From contig MU008230.1 in assembly GCA_010909165.1 (NCBI GenBank), positions 42,849 through 106,848 on the forward strand: DNA of 64,000 nt, read 5' to 3'. This DNA comes from Anthoceros angustus (taxonomy: Eukaryota > Streptophyta > Anthocerotopsida > Anthocerotales > Anthocerotaceae). Of this stretch, positions 23,991 through 32,413 are shown one piece after another. Within the stretch, counting starts at the first letter, position 1; every line of letters starts with the position of its first letter. Position numbers and translations under genes: made by a program. The notes under the pieces were generated by a model, which was not told the DNA's origin, ran no database searches, and saw only the letters and a list, made by a program, of their open reading frames with translations.

Positions 23991-24052
23991 TGTTCTAGCG
24001 TGCCTAGTGCCAGATTGCAGAGGTGCAATCTGACAATGGATGCACTAGAACA
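23991..24052 (-). other. Leader hairpin of copia remnant B
   Basis: A perfect 9-bp inner stem CAGATTGCA/TGCAATCTG (24011-24019 and 24024-24032) closes a 4-base loop. An outer partial pairing brings GTTCTAG near 23992 together with CTAGAAC near 24045. Confidence 0.7.
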
Positions 24053-24242
24053 GCCTCCTAGAAATGCAAATCTTTTAAAATATAAATCAAGAAAGCTATA
24101 AACTCATTTCTTGAAATTTGCTTTAAAGGTTTCTTTACAAGAAAACAACAATCAAAACATATAAACAAAGTACATTGTCCTGCACATCAGAATGTGCAGA
24201 TTTTAATGTGCATTCTCACAAATGCAATCTACACCTAAACAT

Positions 24243-24255
24243 GGCTCTGATACCA
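24243..24255 (-). other. Primer-binding site (tRNA-Met type) of copia remnant B
   Basis: The minus strand reads TGGTATCAGAGCC directly after an LTR end TGTCA. This is the usual plant copia primer site. Confidence 0.85.
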
Positions 24256-24741
24256 TGACAAATATTGGATAGGATTGGTGTAGACCAATTGCTATATTAA
24301 ACAATTACATTATATATTTGTTATATCAATGAGTATATGAAGAATGACATATAACTAACTTAAGCTAGGTAGGTGAATAGACACACCCTTTCATAGAGAC
24401 GTAACCCTAATGAGCAGACACCTAGACTTATAATAGCTATGAACACATTCACTATACATGTGTACCAAACGAACCCTAATGTATTTACCTATTCTCATCA
24501 CTTGAATGGCACCATCTGCGCTGCATTAGGTGCCACAAAACAAAGGGTTAGCACTAGGGCATCCAAAATCGCTTCTAACATTTGCCTCAATGTAGTCATA
24601 TCCTCTGGCCTCACAACGCGGGCGGGTTGCGAACATGATCTACAAGGGCTTGAAGGGTGTCCGATTGGCGGGATTGAGCTCACATGATCGGCCAGCAGTT
24701 GGGCACGTTCTTCCGCGTCTTTGGACAAATGTGGTCCACCT

Positions 24742-25570
24742 CCTCCCCTCCCTCCCTCCCATCCCATCCCCATCCCTATCCCCATCCCTTCCCATCCCCA
24801 TCCCCGCCATCCCCATCCCTCGCCATCCCATCCCCATCCCATCCCATCCCCATCCCTCCCCATCCCTCCCATCCCATCCCCATCCCCTTCATCCCATCCC
24901 CATCCTCCCTTCCCATCATCCCTGTCCCATCCCTCCCATCCCCATCCCTCCCCACATCCCTCCCTCCCTCCCATCCCCATCCCATCCCCATCCCTCAGGT
25001 CTTCCCATCCCATCCCCATCCCTATCCCCATCCCATCCCCATCCCATCCCATCCCCATCGGTCCCATCCCCATCTCCCATCCCATCCCATCCCATCCCAT
25101 CCCATCCCATCCCATCCCATCCCATCCCATCCCATCCCATCCCATCCCATCCCATCCCATCCCATCCCCATCCCATCCCATCCCATCCCCATCCCATCCC
25201 AATCCCATCCCTGGTCCCATCCCATCCCATCCATCCCCATCCCCATCCCATCCCCATCCCATCCCCATCATCCCCATCCCATCCCCATCCCCATCCCATC
25301 CCCATCCCCATCCCCATCCCATCCCATCCCTCCCCATCCCCATCCCCATCCCCATCCCCATCCCCATCCCCATCCCCATCCCATCCCCATCCCCATCCCC
25401 ATCCCCATCCCCATCCCATCCTCATCCCCATCCCCATCCCCATCCCTCCCCATCCCCATCCCCATCCCTCCCCATCCCCATCCCCATCCCCTCCCCATCC
25501 CCATCCCCATCCCTCCTCATCCCCATCCCCTCCCTCCCCTATCCCCATACTTTTCCTCATCCCTCCTTAC
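24742..25570 (+). repeat. ATCCC / ATCCCC / CCCTCC simple-sequence array
   Basis: About 830 bp of ATCCC pentamers mixed with ATCCCC hexamers. A uniform pentamer block lies at 25076-25166 and hexamer-rich blocks at 25340-25510. The minus strand (GGGAT, GGGGAT) has regularly spaced G runs. The open frames of about 290-350 codons on both strands are artefacts. Confidence 0.95.
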
Positions 25571-26115
25571 CTCCTACTATATAATTTTACTTCATGATAT
25601 TAACTACAATATTTCTGTAATCTTACTACAAATATTTACTATAAAATATTACTCTGGTCTTTTTCTACAACGGAGATTTACAAGCGGTACCCGAATTTAC
25701 AGCAATTTGTCGGATTACTTAACCGTGATGAATTAACTATGGTCAACATGTGATTAACCAAACCCACTCATTTAATTACGGTTAATATATTGTAGTTAGC
25801 TAATCTCGGTCAACTAACCATTATTTTTAACCACGATAAGGCCAGTATTAAAGTCCGTGGTTGTTCAACGTAGTAAATACTGTGGTAAAAGCTATGGTAA
25901 TTTAAAGATTAACTAATATACGGTAGACTTCATTAACGTACTCCGTACATACTTCGTATAGAATACACAATATAGCCATCATATACGATGTACTGGACTT
26001 TACCACGGACACTAATGCTATGTGTTTACTACTGACGTTTTACTCCGGGAGTAGTAATGACCATTGTAAAAGCCGTAGTAATGTCCGTGGTAAAAGTATA
26101 CTTTTCCTAGTAGTG
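25571..26115 (-). other. AT-rich right subterminal region of the CACTA element
   Basis: No coding signal. Repeated words TTAACC(A/G)CG, CCGTGGTAAAAG and GTAGTAAT occur in both orientations up to the CACTACTAGG terminus. Confidence 0.5.
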
Positions 26116-26118
26116 ATG

Positions 26119-26586
26119 TATATATGTGTGGGGTGGATGTCATGGCCCCATGAGCGATGAGTGCGGAATGAAGACAAGCGTTAATTAAGGCTCCGATTAA
26201 GATCTCTCGGGCAAGGCCAAGACATGGCTCTTCTAATCCAAGTGGTGATTAAGGCTCAAGCGGTGGAGGCTACAAAGGGCAGCATCGTCATTGATCAAGC
26301 GGATTGTTGATGTCCGTGAGGAGAATGACCACACAGATCCCAAGCTCTCAAACGCGTCTTGCAGGAGCGATTTTCAGCAGTGATGTGTGTAGGAGATGGT
26401 GACCACTTAAAGACTAGATTTTTGCACATCAATAATCCCTGCTGACGAAGCCGCACAAGAATAGCAACGTGACTCGAAGGGCTCGAAAGAGCAGCCCAAG
26501 ATTTGAGCGGAAGGCTGAGAAGAGGACGCAGAATCACCACACAGCTAAGTCCATGGTGGATTACCGGTGAAAGCACTTTGGATTAT
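26119..26586. other. Intergenic, no feature seen
   Basis: This lies between the CACTA right target duplication and a gag-like fragment. The minus-strand frame at 26295-26576 shows no family signal. Confidence 0.4.
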
Positions 26587-26883
26587 TTACTGTTGTTTTA
26601 TGCAGGCAGATCTAGTCAAGAGGGGCCAATCTAGCGGAGCTGGAAAATCGATGCCTCCTTTTTTGACATGAGCAGGCCTTCCAGCCATTAACGTGTATAC
26701 ATCTTCATCCGAGTCATAGTCATCTGCCGAAGCACACGGGCCTTTTGTTGTGCTCACACTCCTGGCCAGCTGCTCTTGCAGCCGTTGCACCTCATTGAGC
26801 AATGCCTTCCGAGTGTAGCTCACACCCGGTTTCTGCTTGTCTGCTACTCGGTCACCTAGGCCCTTGGGCTTGAGTTCATGATG
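26587..26883 (-). pseudogene. Coding fragment interrupted by the LTR element, unrecognised
   Basis: The frame is open from 26883 to a stop at 26587. It contains a short coiled-coil-like stretch (ALLNEVQRLQEQLARS), an acidic patch (DDYDSDEDVY) and GRPAHVKKGG. Its 5' side runs straight into the LTR boundary at 26890, so the LTR element probably inserted into it. A retrotransposon gag/pol linker is possible. I cannot confirm it. Confidence 0.35.
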
Positions 26884-26889
26884 AGCTTG

Positions 26890-27322
26890 TGTTAACTGCT
26901 GTTTTGCAAGCTTTAAAGCAACAAAATAAGTTTCGAAAATCAGCTAAAGCGAAAGAATTAAGCAAAGATCAAAGTATAATTGCCTTAATTAGATTAAGCT
27001 TAACTCACATTGAGTTAGCATTAACTTGCAGTTTAGCTAGAGTTAGCGGCTATATAAGTTGGCTTTTCGGCAGTTTTTAGTTCAGTATGAGATTGTGAGC
27101 TCAGAGAGAGCTACACAGAGAGCACAGGAGAGAGAGATTGGTGACCCGTGGAGGGTTCTGAGATTGTGATATTGAGAGCCAAAGCGCTAGAGATTAATAA
27201 GAGAATTGAGCATTGTACTTGTGTTTGTGAGAAAGTGAGCGTTGTTGTGATGTTGGATGCTGGATTGCATATTTTCTGCGGGAATCCCTATGTTTGATAA
27301 CCTGGGAATACTTCTAGCTACA
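26890..27322 (+). repeat. 5' LTR
   Basis: 433 bp, starting TGTTAACTGC and ending CTACA, with a TATA box (TATATAAG, 27051-27058). The first 226 bp recur at 32188-32413. Confidence 0.8.
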
Positions 27323-27325
27323 TTT

Positions 27326-27345
27326 TGGCGCCGTTGCCGGGATTC
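27326..27345 (+). other. Primer-binding site, tRNA-Asp type
   Basis: TGGCGCCGTTGCCGGG follows the LTR end after three T residues. It matches the common plant Ty3/gypsy primer site, with one G fewer at its end. Confidence 0.8.
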
Positions 27346-27430
27346 GTCTGCGAGAAATGCAAAGAGGAGTTCAGCGTGCAATTGTGTGTGTGAATTTGAA
27401 GAGATGAGAAAAACATTGAGTGATTAAAAA

Positions 27431-27930
27431 TCAAAAGAGAGGAAGAGAAGAGAAGAGAGAGTAGAAGAGAGGAAAGGAGAGGAAAGGAGAGGAAAGGAGA
27501 GGAAAGGAGAGGAAAGGAGAGGAAAGGAGAGGAAAGGAGGAGGAAAGGAGAGGAAAGGAGAGGAAAGGAGAGGAAAGGAGAGGAAAGGAGAGGAAAGGAG
27601 AGGAGGAGAGGAAAGGAGAGGAAAGGAGAGGAAAGGAGAGGAAAGGAGAGGAAAGGAGAGGAAAGGAGAGGAAAGGAGAGGAAAGGAGAGGAGGAGGAAA
27701 GGAGAGGAAAGGAGAGGAAAGGAGAGGAAAGGAGAGGAAAGGAGAGGAGAGGAGGAAAGGAGAGGAAAAGAGGAGGAAAGGAGAGGAAAGGAGAGGAAAG
27801 GAGAGGAACGGAGAGGAACGGAGAGGAAAGGAGAGGAAAGGAGAGGAAAAGAGAAGAAGGAGAAAGAAGAAGAGAAGGAAAAAAAAAAGGGAGAAGAGAA
27901 GAAGAAAGAAGGAAAAAGAAAAAGAAAAAA
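27431..27930 (+). repeat. Polypurine tract, (GGAAAGGAGA)n
   Basis: About 500 bp almost entirely of A and G on the plus strand. Most of it is a 10-bp unit GGAAAGGAGA, with rare C (two AACGG variants near 27810-27830). It ends in an A-rich part. Minus-strand Ser/Phe/Leu-rich frames across it are artefacts. Confidence 0.95.
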
Positions 27931-28609
27931 ATGCAGGATCCTACACGCATCCGAATTAGCGAGCGCAAGAACGCCTCCGGCAGTGCGACCTGCGGCAAAC
28001 GAGCAGCACCAGCAATCGCAGCGCGCACAACAGCGCCATGCTGCCGGGGCGTCAACTGTAGTAGGCCGGGGCACGCAAATCGAGGGCACACAGAACGGCA
28101 GCGGCAGGCTGCTTGGCACACAGCAGCCGGCTAGCAGCACTTCCAGAGATTGGAAGGGGCGAGACGATCCCGCCGCGCGACAGCGAGGGCGGTTATTTTC
28201 GAAAGCGCTCCTACGACCTCGGCTTGGGGGGCTGTGGATGAGGCGAGCGTGATTGGGAAAGGCACGCCAAGCTGGTGGTTTGGCATTTGGCGGCTCCAGA
28301 TCGGAAGGGTTTGAACTCGAGGTGCGAGCTTCCAGCAAGTTATGCACGAGATTGTAGGAGCCGCGTTCATCTGGATTTGGTTGTGGAGTGATGCTTGAGG
28401 TTGAGCCTAGTTCCACGGGCTTAGCCCAGGGTTTCGCTGCTAACCGGATCTATGTTGTTGCATGGTTGGCGATGGAAGTGACAGCTCTCTCCTCGGTTTA
28501 GTAGTTGCCCTTGTGCTGGTGGTCTGGAATGCCTGATTTTGGAAGCAGAAGAGCTTACCGTAAGGGTTCTATTTCCTGCTGCCCTACAAGATGTTAGTGG
28601 ATTACCGAA
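27931..28609 (+). other. Leader upstream of the crinkler-type gene
   Basis: No conserved coding signal. A frame opening at 28539 overlaps the gene start but shows only shadow sequence. The region would be the 5' UTR if transcription starts in the LTR. Confidence 0.4.
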
Positions 28610-31282
28610 ATGGAAGTGGACTACAGCTACAAAGCTCGAGATCGAAAGGATCTTTACGAATCCTATGTTACAGTCGACGGAGGGAAGCAGGTCAAGCATT
28701 TGCGAGAAGCCATATGGAAGAAGTCCATGGCCACTTTTCAGGATTTCGAAGGTATCAAGGGGGACGAGCACCTCCGTCTGTGGAAGAAGAGCGATGGAAA
28801 ATCCCTGGAGCTGCCCACGAAGTTATCAGCAGCGTTTAAGGATGATGAAGACAAGAATGTTTCTGTCACCCCTGTTGGGGCAGAAAAGTGGAATGATGCT
28901 TTTGTTGTCAGTGACCGTCAGAAGGCAGGAAAATGGGATACTCCGATGGCGCAAACAGATGTTAAGGAGGAGCTCATTCGTGTCTTTGGTGATCGTATTC
29001 GACACGCAAGGACCTTACTTCCAACTTCCAACAATCGTCTGCTAGATAGTGAGTTGCCGTTGAAGCCTGACCAGTCTTTACTCGATGATATTGGGCAGTA
29101 CTTCCCTCTACAATGTCGGAAGTCTTCGTTCCGTGCAGCACTTTATAGTACTATTAAAGTTTTTCAGTTGTTCATGAGAGAGCCAGCCTCTCTGCATTGC
29201 TCCGATGAACTGACAGAAGCCATGTGGAAGAGAAATGGGCTTTTGATGATGCTTATTGCATACCCGGGTAGTGGGAAGACTACATTTGGGAAGGCGCTAC
29301 GGGATCTTCTTGTGGTAGACATGGATAATTACAACAAGGGTCAACCATCCTGTCTGGCTGAATGTCTCAAACACTTTAAGCCGCAACTGGAATGTGATTT
29401 CAAACAGATGATCAAGAATTCTCTGAAGCACAACTTCGCGCTCCACCACACTTTGCATGCGGACGCGGGTGCTGTTATGCATTTGGAAAAAGGTCTGAGC
29501 GCACGAAATATACTAGGCTTGAGGGTGTTTTACTCTACCTTTGGATTGGATGCCAGGCACGGTTATATGGATTTTTTAGATGAGATATATTTACTTGGTA
29601 AGGGTGTCCTCACAGCTGTGGACTTGCAAATGGTGTTTGAGATTATTCGTGGAGTCTTACGAGTACCTGCGCATGAGAGGATACTCCTCCTCTTGTTTTT
29701 TGATGAAGTAAATGCTGCTCGAAGAAGGCTGGGCTGGATACCTGGAAGGGAGCAGTTGGAGGATGGGCTGTCCGATGATGATCAGACAACATGGGCTCAA
29801 CAACTGTTCTCGGAGTACATCAGTCATCTGAGTGACACGCGCCAGGGAATGACGTTACCCATTTTATTTGGTGCTACAACAAGGCACTCCGCTGCCAGTC
29901 TCAAATTCACTGAAAGTGGCAGCACACGCTCCTACTTGATCCCCCTGCCACCTCTGTCTCAACAAGCTACAAAGGAGATGGTGATAGCGTTGCACCGAAG
30001 GTTGGAGCTGACTATGGCAAAGTCCACCCAAGTCTGGGATGTTCCACAGCATGTGAAGGACCTTCTCCAGATCTGTGGGGGGATGCCACGGCTTTTGGCG
30101 TATGCATTCAGAGCCTTACTGCTCAAATCTGATGACAGTCGTATTGGCCCTGAAGAGCTATTAAACGCTTTGGAAAAGACCTCTGTCAACGCACCTGACA
30201 TGCGCAGAGTGACAACGAAATTAGAGCGCATGGTTTTTGACAAGGTGGTGTTCAGATCTTACGTAAATGTAAAGAAGTTTCCAGTGCTGGAAAGGGCTTT
30301 TGGTATTTCTATATTGGGAAGGATGGTGCGTCGGAAGGATCAGGTTCTTCATCCCTTTTGCGATAGATGGGGCGACTTAGAAGCGCAAGGTGTGGTTCTC
30401 CTGAATTTAACTAACCACAGTGAACATCATCGGAGGAAGAGGCTGCGGATGAATGAGGAGAAGCAGGAAGTAACAGAACGTAAAGTTGTTCTAACTGTCG
30501 TTGGGGGCAACGAGTTCATGGAGGAAGACACCGATGTGCCTGACACGACGGATGTTGGGTCAGTAGAAGTCCATGTGTCCTTCTGCCCTCTCATGCTGAA
30601 ATATATTGTGGAATATCAAGAGGAAGAGTACATTTCATTGTGGCCAGAGATGTGGCAAACGGCGGATTGGAGGACTAAGGAGGAGGCTGATATCTTAACG
30701 TTGCTATTCAAGTTACGGCTGATGAAACAGTTTGGTCAGAACAAGTTTCGACTTACGGATCTCCTGCCTCGGGGTATTCGTATTCCTGTTGGGTTGACAG
30801 AGCTCTGCCTGAACATCCCAGATGTTTTTGTGCGACCAAAACCCATACCTGACGCAGGAAGCAATGACTGTTGGGCTTTCATGGGAAGGACTAACTATGG
30901 CGCAGACTCTATGATATTCCTGACTCAGAAAAGTGAGAGTCGTGGGAACGACGCCAACATCAGTCTCATCATCGAAAGCAAAAAACGGGTGGAGGCGGCG
31001 ACAGTGTCGTTGAACTCTATTATGAGGAAGCAAAAACATGTGACAGCGAAGCATAAACACCTTCTCGATGCCCGGGGGTCGTTAAAAAACATTTTTCTGT
31101 ACATCACGGATGAAAAGTTGATCAACAAAGACAATTCGAGGTCTGGTGAATCTCCAGGGAGCGATCTAATGGAGAACCTGATTGTGTGGGATGCTAGCGT
31201 TTTAGACGAAGGGCCTCTACACGCCCTTGCAGCGTTAAGGCACTACAAGTACTTGTTCCAGGAAGAAAGTAGCACAAGTTAG
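28610..31282 (+). CDS. Crinkler/RHS-type protein: Ubl header, P-loop ATPase, nuclease-like C terminus
   Basis: An intact 890-residue single exon. Residues about 15-90 look like the ubiquitin-like header of crinkler (CRN) effectors (SYVTVDGGKQVKHLREAIWKK, then RLWKKSDGK spacing). Residues 217-224 are a Walker A motif (AYPGSGKT, with Ala for the usual first Gly). Residues 357-368 are Walker B (ILLLLFFDEVN). ILFGATT at 418-424 sits at the sensor-1 position. GGMPRLLAYAF at 490-500 matches the GGxPR signature of RHS/CRN ATPases. The C terminus has ISLIIESKKR (784-793), the ExK half of a PD-(D/E)xK nuclease core. In this class the ATPase module is thought to derive from transposon-linked proteins, and the C terminus acts on host nuclear DNA. 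No signal peptide is seen. Met 28610 is the first start before the header. Function here is inferred. Confidence 0.8.
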   Translation: MEVDYSYKARDRKDLYESYVTVDGGKQVKHLREAIWKKSMATFQDFEGIKGDEHLRLWKKSDGKSLELPTKLSAAFKDDEDKNVSVTPVGAEKWNDAFVVSDRQKAGKWDTPMAQTDVKEELIRVFGDRIRHARTLLPTSNNRLLDSELPLKPDQSLLDDIGQYFPLQCRKSSFRAALYSTIKVFQLFMREPASLHCSDELTEAMWKRNGLLMMLIAYPGSGKTTFGKALRDLLVVDMDNYNKGQPSCLAECLKHFKPQLECDFKQMIKNSLKHNFALHHTLHADAGAVMHLEKGLSARNILGLRVFYSTFGLDARHGYMDFLDEIYLLGKGVLTAVDLQMVFEIIRGVLRVPAHERILLLLFFDEVNAARRRLGWIPGREQLEDGLSDDDQTTWAQQLFSEYISHLSDTRQGMTLPILFGATTRHSAASLKFTESGSTRSYLIPLPPLSQQATKEMVIALHRRLELTMAKSTQVWDVPQHVKDLLQICGGMPRLLAYAFRALLLKSDDSRIGPEELLNALEKTSVNAPDMRRVTTKLERMVFDKVVFRSYVNVKKFPVLERAFGISILGRMVRRKDQVLHPFCDRWGDLEAQGVVLLNLTNHSEHHRRKRLRMNEEKQEVTERKVVLTVVGGNEFMEEDTDVPDTTDVGSVEVHVSFCPLMLKYIVEYQEEEYISLWPEMWQTADWRTKEEADILTLLFKLRLMKQFGQNKFRLTDLLPRGIRIPVGLTELCLNIPDVFVRPKPIPDAGSNDCWAFMGRTNYGADSMIFLTQKSESRGNDANISLIIESKKRVEAATVSLNSIMRKQKHVTAKHKHLLDARGSLKNIFLYITDEKLINKDNSRSGESPGSDLMENLIVWDASVLDEGPLHALAALRHYKYLFQEESSTS

Positions 31283-32172
31283 ATAGGCGACAATTATTCT
31301 TTTTCTGAGCGGGGGCAGGATCACGTGACAATTGCCTTGCTTTCCAGAGCTGCTGCTGTTGTGGCCATTCTGTCATCCGGGCATGTGTTTGGCCGTTCTG
31401 TCATGTAGTAGACAAGACGGTGCATGGTAGGCAACGGAGCTTGCACGCTAATGCATTGTAGGTAGCCAGCAGTTCCAGCAAAGTGAACTAGTGAACTACG
31501 CCTGAAACTTTTGATGTACCAGGAAATCGAAGTGGTTATTGTTTGCCTTTATTTGGAACTCTAACAATGTTGCTGAAAAATATGAAAATATGAGAAAAAA
31601 GGAGCATGAAAAAATAAGCAAGAAAAAAGCATCGGAACAGGAATAACAAAATACTTCACGGTTTTTTATGAAGGGAAGAAGTTTTTAATGTTTTTATGTG
31701 GCACAATTATATCTTGAGGAAGAAGAATCAATTCTCAATTCTAAAATAACATGGTTATTAAGGGTGCATGTGAAATTCTATACCAAGGCAAAACCAAATA
31801 CCCTAAATCAAGGCGATGTTGGGGCAAGGCTGCATTTTGTTTTGTCGCTGCGAGGAGAAAGTCATGTGCCGAGAGAACAGTTTCGGGATGGTTTGTCCCT
31901 GTTAGGCCTAATGAGTGAATCCTAGTGGGATGGTGGGATGGACATCTGTTGTTTGATTGGTTTTCCAAATTTTCAAGTTCAGCAGCACTCAAACTCAAAG
32001 ATCTCTTTAGTCCAAGAACAATCCAGACTCTTCATGGGAAGCCAGCTCACTACTCCACTCTCAGAAGCTAAGCTTATGCAAATCAAAGAATGCACTCAAT
32101 GAAGGCTACGTAACCCTGTGAAGGGTGAGATCATCAGCAATAATCACTCGACAGTCAACAAGGCCTACGGAT
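31283..32172 (+). other. 3' region of the LTR element, no gene
   Basis: This contains AT-rich sequence (about 31560-31700). A short open frame at 31698-31925 has no family signal. It would be the 3' UTR of the crinkler-type gene up to the polypurine tract. Confidence 0.45.
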
Positions 32173-32187
32173 AAATTGGGGAGAGTA
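32173..32187 (+). other. Polypurine tract before the 3' LTR
   Basis: AAATTGGGGAGAGTA directly precedes TGTTAACTGC of the 3' LTR, as expected for the plus-strand primer of an LTR element. Confidence 0.7.
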
Positions 32188-32413
32188 TGTTAACTGCTTT
32201 TTTGCAAGCTTTAAAGCAACAAAATAAGTTTCGAAAATCAGCTAAAACGAAAGAATTAAGCAAAGATCAAAGTTTAATTGCCTTAATTAGATTAAGCTTA
32301 ACTCACATTGAGTTAGCATTAACTTGCAGTTTAGCTAGGGTTAGCGGCTATATAAGTTGGCTTTTCGGCAGTTTTTAGTTCAATATGAGATTGTGAGCTA
32401 AGAGAGAGCTACA
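32188..32413 (+). repeat. Truncated 3' LTR
   Basis: 226 bp matching 26890-27115 with six substitutions and no gaps. The remaining 207 bp of the LTR are missing and the sequence changes abruptly to gypsy pol. Confidence 0.85.

Larger units (their letters stand above)
22440..24540 (-). mobile_element. Ty1/copia remnant B, minus strand, internally deleted
   Basis: On the minus strand the order is: 5' LTR-like AT-rich DNA (about 24540 to 24256, ending TGTCA); primer site TGGTATCAGAGCC (24243-24255), complementary to initiator tRNA-Met; a leader with a hairpin (23991-24052); the end of RNase H (23656-23943); a spacer of about 0.95 kb; a polypurine tract CAAGTGGGAG near 22697; and a 3' LTR-like stretch beginning TGAAGTAATG and ending near 22440. 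Gag, protease, integrase and reverse transcriptase are missing. Confidence 0.65.
20773..26115. mobile_element. Probable CACTA (En/Spm-type) element, 5.3 kb, with nested insertions
   Basis: The left end reads CACTACTACACAAAG (from 20773). The right end, read on the minus strand from 26115, is CACTACTAGGAAAAG. Both are flanked by ATG (20770-20772 and 26116-26118), the 3-bp target duplication expected of CACTA elements. The right subterminal region (about 25700-26100) has repeated words such as CCGTGGTAAAAG and TTAACCACG in both orientations, as CACTA subterminal repeats do. The left subterminal region shares less. No transposase is recognisable. The inside holds a C-rich tract, a copia remnant and an ATCCC array. 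Confidence 0.55.
26890..32413 (+). mobile_element. Non-autonomous LTR element carrying a crinkler/RHS-type gene
   Basis: The frame is: 5' LTR 26890-27322 (TGTTAAC...CTACA); primer site 27326 on (TGGCGCCGTTGCCGGG, tRNA-Asp type as in plant Ty3/gypsy Athila/Tat elements); interior about 4.8 kb; polypurine tract 32173-32187; 3' LTR 32188-32413, truncated. The two LTRs align over 226 bp with six substitutions and no gaps (about 97%). No gag, protease, RT or integrase is seen between them. The interior has a long purine tract (27431-27930) and the intact gene at 28610-31282. At 32414 the 3' LTR is cut off and abuts decayed Ty3/gypsy pol sequence, so no target duplication can be read. Confidence 0.7.

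Noticed and set aside
24742-25570. CRISPR-like array
   Set aside because: It has no spacers of constant length. It is a simple-sequence tract in a eukaryotic context.
24498-25736. Long open frames of about 290-350 codons on both strands
   Set aside because: They are translations of the ATCCC/ATCCCC array (Ser/His/Pro or Gly/Met/Asp repeats) and are open in several frames at once.
27318-28416. Minus-strand frames of 267 and 330 codons rich in Ser, Phe, Leu and Pro
   Set aside because: They read the polypurine tract in reverse. The composition explains the absence of stops.
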